DNA from: JAWVFM01 sp963841455
GTDB lineage: Bacteria > Actinomycetota > Thermoleophilia > Solirubrobacterales > 70-9
NCBI GenBank assembly: GCA_963841455.1
Contig: CAWJCU010000007.1
Span: 310,001-374,000, forward strand
Length of the DNA: 64,000 nucleotides
Direction of reading: 5' to 3'
The notes below the pieces were generated by a model. It made no database searches. It was not told where the DNA came from and saw only the letters and a list, made by a program, of their open reading frames with translations. A program made the position numbers and the translations under genes. This document shows positions 59,046-64,000 of this stretch, piece after piece; within the stretch, counting starts at the first letter, position 1, and every line of letters begins with the position of its first letter.

Positions 59046-60071
59046 ATGCCTCTCTCCGCCGACCAGCAGGCGATGCTCGGACTCCTGCTCGAGCGCGGGC
59101 AGAGCTACGCGGACATCGCGGGCCTGCTCGGGATCTCGGACGACGAGGTGCGCTCGCGGGCCCGGTCCGCCCTCACTGACCTCGGCGGCGCGGACCCCGA
59201 CCGCAACGTTGGCCTCACCGACTACCTGCTCGGCCAGGCCGACCCGATCGGCCGCGCCGATGCGGTTCGCCACCTGCGTGACGACCCCGATGACGCCGCG
59301 TTGGCGGAGCGGGTCGTGACAGCGCTGGCGGACCTCGCCCCCGGCGCCGAGCTGCCGAAGCTGCCGGGCGAGGGGCGGACGGCGCCGCACCTGCGCGCGC
59401 AGCGCCGCCGGCAGGCCGCCTCCCCTTCGAGCGCGGCCGCACCCCCTGCGCCGCGCTCCTCGCTCTCCGCACACCAAACGCGCCTCTTCGTGGCGCTGGC
59501 GACCGGAGCGGTCATCATCGGGGTCGTGATCGCCGCCGTCGCCGGCGCCTTCAGCGGCGGCGAGTCGAGCCCCACCACGGCGTCGGTGCCCTCGACAAGC
59601 ACGACGACGCCAACCGGGACCGGTGGCGGGACGACCACGACGCCGTCGGGCGACACGGGCAACCAGACGCTGACTCCGGTGCCCCTCAAGGCGGTGGGCG
59701 GAAGCCCGGGCAGCGGTCTCGCAACCTTCGGCCTCGCGACCGCGAACACGCCGTTCCTCGATGTCCGCACCCGCGACCTGACCCCGGCGCCGAGTGGCCA
59801 GGTGTACTCCGTGTGGCTTGCGCTCGACCCGTCGAAGCGCCAGGGCTATCCCGTCGCCCCGCTCCTGCAGTCGCATGACCGCTTCAACATCCCCTCCGTC
59901 GTCCTCCCGTTCCTGCCGAAGATGAAGTCAGTCGACATCGTCGTGAGCCCGGCGAGCGTCCTTCGCAAGGAGATCAAGGCCGTGCTCGCCGCGAAGAAGC
60001 CGAAGCTGATCATCCCCGAGCCGGGCAACGTGGCGCTCACGGGCGCCATCCCGGCGAAGACTCGCGGCTAG
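59046..60071 (+). CDS. Membrane-anchored HTH protein with anti-sigma-like external domain
   Basis: 341 aa. Residues 1-55 form a sigma-region-4-like HTH (LSADQQAMLGLLLERGQSYADIAGLLGISDDEVRSRARSAL). After a linker, one membrane span (about 148-172) leads to a Thr/Pro/Gly stretch and an external domain (about 225-341) with GQVYSVWLALDPSKRQGYP that resembles the RskA/anti-sigma-K C-terminal domain. It may bind a sigma factor or DNA from the membrane; no sigma factor gene adjoins it. ATG 59046 is chosen by homology and promoter. Confidence 0.7.
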   Translation: MPLSADQQAMLGLLLERGQSYADIAGLLGISDDEVRSRARSALTDLGGADPDRNVGLTDYLLGQADPIGRADAVRHLRDDPDDAALAERVVTALADLAPGAELPKLPGEGRTAPHLRAQRRRQAASPSSAAAPPAPRSSLSAHQTRLFVALATGAVIIGVVIAAVAGAFSGGESSPTTASVPSTSTTTPTGTGGGTTTTPSGDTGNQTLTPVPLKAVGGSPGSGLATFGLATANTPFLDVRTRDLTPAPSGQVYSVWLALDPSKRQGYPVAPLLQSHDRFNIPSVVLPFLPKMKSVDIVVSPASVLRKEIKAVLAAKKPKLIIPEPGNVALTGAIPAKTRG

Positions 60072-60075
60072 CCCC

Positions 60076-60714
60076 CTGCATCGCCACAGCCATGGCGGTC
60101 GCGGCCACACCCACGGCCTTGTAGACCCCTCGATCAAGCGCTCGCGCGATGGCCTGGTCGCAGTCGGGCTCTCGCTGGCGGTCCTCGGCGCCACGGCGCT
60201 CGCTCAGACCGCGATCTTCTTCCTCACGAACAGCGTCGCGCTGTTCGCCGATCTGATCCACAACTTCGGCGACGCGCTGACGGGGGTGCCCTTGGCGATC
60301 GCTTTCGTCATGCGGTCCGATCGCGCCGAGCGGATCGCGGGACTGCTCGTCGTCGCGGCAATCTTCATCAGTGCGTGCGTGGCCGGGTTCGAGGCGGTCA
60401 GCCGCCTGATCCACCCGCAGGCCCCGACCAACTTGGTCGCGCTAGCCCTTGCGGGAGCGCTCGGCTGCGCCGGCAACTGGGTGGCGGCCGCGATCCGCAC
60501 CCGCACGGGTCGCCGGCTCGACAGCCCAGCGCTGATCGCCGACGGCAACCACGCCCGCGCCGACGCATACGTCAGCCTCGGGGTGATCGCCAGCGCTCTG
60601 GTGGTCGGACTTGGCCTTGGGATCGCCGACGCCCTCATCGGCCTCGCGATCGCCGCCGTGATCCTCCGCATCACCTGGCAATCCTGGCTCACTGTCCGCG
60701 GCCGCGACCACTAG
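60076..60714 (+). CDS. Cation diffusion facilitator (CDF) transporter, probable CTG start
   Basis: About 212 aa. A His-rich N-terminus (HRHSHGGRGHTHG) and four to five spans with both zinc-site motifs HNFGD and HARAD are clear. No ATG, GTG or TTG exists in frame before 60286, which lies inside the second membrane region, so CTG 60076 or an undetected indel must explain the start. It ends after the transmembrane part without the usual cytoplasmic metal-binding domain. Probably exports Zn2+ or a similar divalent ion. Confidence 0.8.
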   Translation: MHRHSHGGRGHTHGLVDPSIKRSRDGLVAVGLSLAVLGATALAQTAIFFLTNSVALFADLIHNFGDALTGVPLAIAFVMRSDRAERIAGLLVVAAIFISACVAGFEAVSRLIHPQAPTNLVALALAGALGCAGNWVAAAIRTRTGRRLDSPALIADGNHARADAYVSLGVIASALVVGLGLGIADALIGLAIAAVILRITWQSWLTVRGRDH

Positions 60715-62345
60715 TTCGGCAGGAGCTTGCCGGGATTCATGATTCCGGCCGGGTCGAGCCGGTCCCTGAGGGCGCGCAGCGCCTCGATCCCGAGGCCGCC
60801 CACCTCGGCCTCCATGAACGGCGCGTGGTCGCGGCCGACGGCGTGATGGTGGGTGATCGTCCCACCGGCGCCGACTATGGCCTCGCACGCCGCCTCCTTC
60901 GCCTCCCGCCACTGCTCGATCTCCTCCCCGGCGCGGCGCCGGGCGATGAACGTGAAGTACAGGGAGGCGCCGTCGCGGTAGGCGTGGGAGAGGTGGCACA
61001 TCACGATCCCCGGGGTTCCCTGGCGCTCAAGCGCGCCTGAGATCGCACCGCGCACGGCGCCGTAGAGCTCGCCGAGGCGCGACCAGGTGTGGGCGGTCTC
61101 GAGGGTCTCGACGAGGTACCCGCGGTCCATCAGCTCGTCGCGCAGATACGGCCCCTCGTAGCGCCCCCGCTCCCACGATCTCCCCGGCCGCGTGCCGAGG
61201 GGTACGAGGCCCTCGGAACGCATGATCGTCTGCGAGACGGCCCGCCGCCGAGCGACGGCGTCGCCCTCGCCCTCCCACCCCGCGATGACGATGCAGCCGT
61301 TCGAGCGCCGGCGAGCCCTCAGGTACGCGCCGAGGACCGCCCGCGAAGCGCCCCCCGTCCCCGAGAGCGCAAAGGAGACGCGGGTTTCGGCTTCATCCGA
61401 GAGCCGCACCACCTCCGGGAGGGCGTCGTGCTGGGCCAGCGCCCGCACCGCCTCGGCGCCCTCGGCGAAGCTCGCCGCGATCCAGCCCTCGTAGTGCCGG
61501 GCCCGCGGCGCGGGTCGCACCCTCACCGTGACGTCGGTGATGACCCCGAGTGTTCCCTCCGACCCGAGGATCAGCTCGCGAAGGGCGGGCCCTGCCGCGC
61601 TGTGCGGCGTCGAGATCGTGTGCAGCTCGCCCGCCGGTGCCACGAGCCGCGCCGCGGTGACTAGCGCGTCGAAGCGCCCGTAGCCGCTCGAGGCCTGGCC
61701 CGCCGAGCGGGTCGCGGCGAAGCCCCCGATCGTGGCGTACTCGAAAGACTGCGGGAAATGCCCGATGGTCAGCCCCTCCGCGGCCAGGGCCGCCTCGGCC
61801 TCGGGCCCACGCAGGCCCGCTCCGATCGTGGCCGTGAGCGAGGTGCGGTCGACCTCGACGCCTCGCAGCCTGCGTAGGTCGAGCGAGATGACCGCCCGGT
61901 TCGATCCCGCCTCGGGATCGACGCCGCCGACGACGCTCGTCCCGCCGCCGAAGGGCACGACTGCGACGTGCTCGCGCGAGCACACGTCGAGCACGCGCGC
62001 CACCTGCTCGGCGCTGCCGGGCATCACGACGGCGTCGGGGGCGGCATCGAGGCGGCCGCGCCTCAAGCGGACAAGGTCGGGGTATCCCCGACCCGCGGCA
62101 CGGCGCACCCTCTGTTCGTGCGAGGCGAGCACGCTGGCGCGATTGACGGCGTCGACGAGCGCCTCCGGCACCGGGCGAGCCCCGGGCAGCGCGACCGCCT
62201 CGAGGTCGACCCTTGGATCCGGCTCACCCGGGCCGAGCTCCTCCGCGAGCATGGCCTCGGCGCGCTGCGAGAGCGGTAGGCGCTTCCCTTCCGCGCCCCA
62301 GCCCCACCACCGCATCGGCGGGGTGACCGAGCCCCCGGCTGTCAC
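60711..62345 (-). CDS. FAD-linked oxidase, alkyldihydroxyacetonephosphate synthase-like
   Basis: 544 aa. Starts near MRWWGWG, then the FAD-binding PP loop VVPFGGGTSVVGG, the IGGFAATRSAGQASSGYGRFDAL block, and a C-terminal THHHAVGRDHAPFM. The tri-histidine motif and RWWGWG start are hallmarks of alkyl-DHAP synthase, which makes the ether bond of ether lipids. GlcD/D-lactate dehydrogenases share the fold but not these motifs. The GTG 62345 start overlaps the SRPBCC stop (GTGA); ATG 62315 is an alternative. Confidence 0.85.
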   Translation of the reverse strand: MTAGGSVTPPMRWWGWGAEGKRLPLSQRAEAMLAEELGPGEPDPRVDLEAVALPGARPVPEALVDAVNRASVLASHEQRVRRAAGRGYPDLVRLRRGRLDAAPDAVVMPGSAEQVARVLDVCSREHVAVVPFGGGTSVVGGVDPEAGSNRAVISLDLRRLRGVEVDRTSLTATIGAGLRGPEAEAALAAEGLTIGHFPQSFEYATIGGFAATRSAGQASSGYGRFDALVTAARLVAPAGELHTISTPHSAAGPALRELILGSEGTLGVITDVTVRVRPAPRARHYEGWIAASFAEGAEAVRALAQHDALPEVVRLSDEAETRVSFALSGTGGASRAVLGAYLRARRRSNGCIVIAGWEGEGDAVARRRAVSQTIMRSEGLVPLGTRPGRSWERGRYEGPYLRDELMDRGYLVETLETAHTWSRLGELYGAVRGAISGALERQGTPGIVMCHLSHAYRDGASLYFTFIARRRAGEEIEQWREAKEAACEAIVGAGGTITHHHAVGRDHAPFMEAEVGGLGIEALRALRDRLDPAGIMNPGKLLPN

Positions 62346-62800
62346 CCCTCCCCCACCGCCCTGTCGATGCCCTCGAGGGCCTCGTCGAGGCGCCGCTTTG
62401 CCGCGCCTCGCATCATCGCCGCGCCGAGGCGCGCCAGGCCTCGCAGCCGCTCGCTGGTGGTCAACGTCACCGCGGTGGCGCCGTTCTTCGGCTCGAGCGA
62501 GATCGCGACCTGGGCCGAGCGCATGATCCGCTCGAACGGTGTCTCCTGCACGCGCTGCTCCCAGACGTAGCGCTCGCCGGAGGCCGCGCTCGTCACCTTG
62601 TAATCGGCCCGGACGCCGCGACCCTTCGCCGTTCCGAGCACGAGCGTCCACTGCGTGCGCTTGGCCCCCGGCTCACCCCGGACGTCCTCGACGCGAAGCG
62701 CGCGTGGCCACCACCGGGGCAGATGGTGAGGGTCCGAGACGAGCGCCCAGACCCGATCGCGCGGGGCGCCGATGACCCTCGTGCGCGAGACCCGAGGCAG
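62342..62800 (-). CDS. SRPBCC/polyketide-cyclase-like protein, probable CTG start
   Basis: About 152 aa. VSRTRVIGAPRDRVWALVSDPHHLPRWWP is the standard START-like N-terminal strand-helix pattern, but the first conventional start codon (GTG 62641) lies beyond it. CTG 62798-62800 has AAGGGCGAG about 7-15 bases upstream and sits just after the MerR stop, so a CTG start is likely. The fold binds a hydrophobic ligand. It overlaps the ether-lipid-type enzyme, which suggests a lipid role. Confidence 0.75.
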   Translation of the reverse strand: MPRVSRTRVIGAPRDRVWALVSDPHHLPRWWPRALRVEDVRGEPGAKRTQWTLVLGTAKGRGVRADYKVTSAASGERYVWEQRVQETPFERIMRSAQVAISLEPKNGATAVTLTTSERLRGLARLGAAMMRGAAKRRLDEALEGIDRAVGEG

Positions 62801-62803
62801 GTG

Positions 62804-63562
62804 CTACTCGCCCTTCAGGCGCCGGAGGTCGCGAACCAGCAGGAGGTGCTTCAGGTGCCCGCATATCGCGGCCAGGCTCTCAAGGTTCTCGACCGCCTCC
62901 TTGCGGCGCGCCTGGCTCCGCGAGCGAAGCGCCGGGCCCACCAGCTGCTCGAGAAGCGCCGCCTCACGGTCGGCCGAGGTTCGGAAGACCCTGAGGTTGC
63001 GCCCGGCGACGCCGAAGCGCGCCAGCTGCGCCGCGGCCCGCACGATCTCGAGATCGGTCTCGTCGAAGGTCATCGTCCCGTCGCGGCGCTGCGGTTGGAC
63101 GATCCCGTACTCGGCCAGCTCTCGCAGAAGGCCCTCGGAGATCCCCGATTGCTCGACCAGCTCCTCGTCGGTCAGGGTCTGGACGGCGGCGTCGACGGAG
63201 GCGGCGCGGCGCGCCACCGCGACGTCGGCTCCGCCGCGGCGATCCGGGGCGGCGAAGTCGCCGGTGGCGAGCTCCTGACGAATCACCCGCAGGGGCAGGA
63301 ACTCGTCGCGCTGCATCCGCAGGATCGCGCGCAGGCGCTCGACGTCGGCCTGGCTGTAGAGGCGATATCCGCCCGGGGTGCGCCTCGGCGCCAGCAGCTT
63401 CTGGTCCTCGAGGTAGCGGATCTTCGAGATCGAGATGTCGTCGAACTCCTGCCCGAGGATCTTCGCCACCGCGCCGATCGTCAGCGCCTTTCGAGGCCTC
63501 GACGGCGCGCTCTCGGCGCGGGATCCATCGGTGCGGGACTGGCCCTGGGTCGCTACGGCCAT
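62804..63562 (-). CDS. MerR-family regulator (FtsR-like)
   Basis: 252 aa. N-terminal winged HTH (about 27-95: LTIGAVAKIL, SKIRYLEDQKLLAPRRTPGGYRLYSQADVERL) and a long helical C-terminal effector region without obvious metal cysteines. Size and the FHA gene directly upstream match the mycobacterial GarA-FtsR (Rv1827-Rv1828) neighbourhood, where the regulator controls cell-division genes. Function by analogy. Confidence 0.88.
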   Translation of the reverse strand: MAVATQGQSRTDGSRAESAPSRPRKALTIGAVAKILGQEFDDISISKIRYLEDQKLLAPRRTPGGYRLYSQADVERLRAILRMQRDEFLPLRVIRQELATGDFAAPDRRGGADVAVARRAASVDAAVQTLTDEELVEQSGISEGLLRELAEYGIVQPQRRDGTMTFDETDLEIVRAAAQLARFGVAGRNLRVFRTSADREAALLEQLVGPALRSRSQARRKEAVENLESLAAICGHLKHLLLVRDLRRLKGE

Positions 63563-63563
63563 C

Positions 63564-64000
63564 TCACCGCTCCAGATAGGAGAGCTTGTACTTGCCGATC
63601 TGGATCTCGTCGCCGTCCTCGAGCCGATGCGACTCGATCCGGCGGCGGTTCACGTAGGTGCCGTTCAGGGAGCCGAGGTCGTCGATGTAGTGGCCGTCCT
63701 CGCGGTGGACGACGAGGGCGTGGTTGCGGGAGACGGTGACGTCGTCGAGGAAGACCGCGGCATCGGGGGTGCGACCGATGCTCATCCGCTCCTGATCGAT
63801 CGTAAAGCTCTCGCCGGATCGCCCGCCCCCTGAGCGGATGACGAGCGCAGCGCCGACGCGATCAACCTCCTCCTCCAGGTCGACCGGCTGGTACTCGCCG
63901 GTCTCGTCGACGCGGTAGCTCATGGTCGTCGGCTGCTGCTCCTCCGTGCCCTCGGGGCGACCGAGGTACGCGCCGCACTTCTGGCAGTAGTTCGCGCCCT
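63564..64000 (-). CDS. Zinc-ribbon/FHA protein (GarA-like), 5' end outside the window
   Basis: At least 145 aa visible. The C-terminal FHA domain is complete: SIGRTPDAAVFLDD, VSRNHA and GSLNGTYVNRRRIE with the phosphothreonine-binding Arg, Ser, His and Asn. An ATG at 63923 could start it, but the frame continues upstream to the window edge with NYCQKCGAYLG, half of a zinc ribbon, so the protein is longer. GarA-like FHA proteins control 2-oxoglutarate metabolism after phosphorylation by PknB/PknG; a DET sequence (near VDETGEY) could be the phosphosite. Confidence 0.85.
   Translation of the reverse strand, partial: GANYCQKCGAYLGRPEGTEEQQPTTMSYRVDETGEYQPVDLEEEVDRVGAALVIRSGGGRSGESFTIDQERMSIGRTPDAAVFLDDVTVSRNHALVVHREDGHYIDDLGSLNGTYVNRRRIESHRLEDGDEIQIGKYKLSYLER

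Noticed and set aside
1..64000. Prophage, integrative element or insertion sequence
   Set aside because: No integrase, transposase, capsid, tail or conjugation gene is seen; the collagen-like protein resembles some phage tail fibres but has no phage neighbours.

Overview
This is a 64 kb stretch of a very GC-rich chromosome, almost entirely coding on both strands. I see no tRNA, rRNA, CRISPR array, insertion sequence or prophage. Gene content and order (rpsO-pnp-M16 peptidase-dapB; dapA-rnj; ftsK-rodZ-cinA-recA-recX-rny-miaB-miaA-dapF-hflX; MerR/FHA pair) are those of an actinobacterium. The LL-diaminopimelate aminotransferase route, RNase Y together with RNase J, and many short secreted proteins point to a deep class such as Thermoleophilia/Solirubrobacterales. 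That placement is an inference. Both ends are cut: ribF lacks its 5' part and the last FHA gene runs off the right edge.

Layout. 1-9.4 kb: ribF, rpsO, pnp, M16 peptidase, dapB, an amidase, dapA and RNase J (flavin cofactors, ribosome, RNA decay, lysine/cell wall). 9.4-13.5 kb: a secreted gluzincin protease, a structured intergenic region, and a histidine kinase/response regulator pair on the minus strand. 13.5-25.9 kb: ftsK, a RodZ-like gene, cinA, an epoxide-hydrolase-like gene, thpR, recA, recX, rny, an anchored cupredoxin and miaB. 25.9-35.1 kb: a putative glycosyltransferase wedged between miaB and miaA, a Tat-exported flavin oxidase, a FUSC-like membrane protein, dapF, dapL, an epimerase-type SDR, hflX and dut; dapL, SDR, hflX and dut each carry a one-base frameshift. 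35.1-43.7 kb: methyltransferases, a lipid kinase, cyclophilin, peroxiredoxin, hydrolases, thioesterase and secreted unknowns. 43.7-51.4 kb: an accessory-looking signalling and surface cluster (Ser/Thr kinase, truncated pseudokinase with the same ectodomain, FHA-HTH protein, YWTD beta-propeller, collagen-like protein, secreted unknown). 51.4-64 kb: AlgH, thioredoxin, CcdA, wax ester synthase, K+ channel, GNAT, NAD synthase, thioesterase, a membrane-anchored HTH protein, a CDF transporter, an alkyl-DHAP-synthase-like flavoenzyme, SRPBCC, MerR and FHA.

How the genes work together. Three of the main mRNA-decay enzymes (PNPase, RNase J, RNase Y) lie within 22 kb. The meso-DAP/lysine pathway is represented by dapA, dapB, dapL and dapF, but this DapF has serine at both positions where the family has catalytic cysteines. 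About twenty genes have a TANNNT box 6-12 bases before the start codon, with 6-9 in most cases. This implies that leaderless transcripts are common here, and in four places the box is built on the stop codon of the gene upstream.

Most notable: (1) a two-hairpin, 50-bp repeat present three times with compensatory stem changes; (2) the kinase/pseudokinase/FHA/propeller/collagen cluster; (3) the Ser/Ser DapF; (4) the miaB-glycosyltransferase-miaA coupling; (5) the leaderless promoter architecture; (6) four frameshifts within 3.3 kb, which may be sequence errors.
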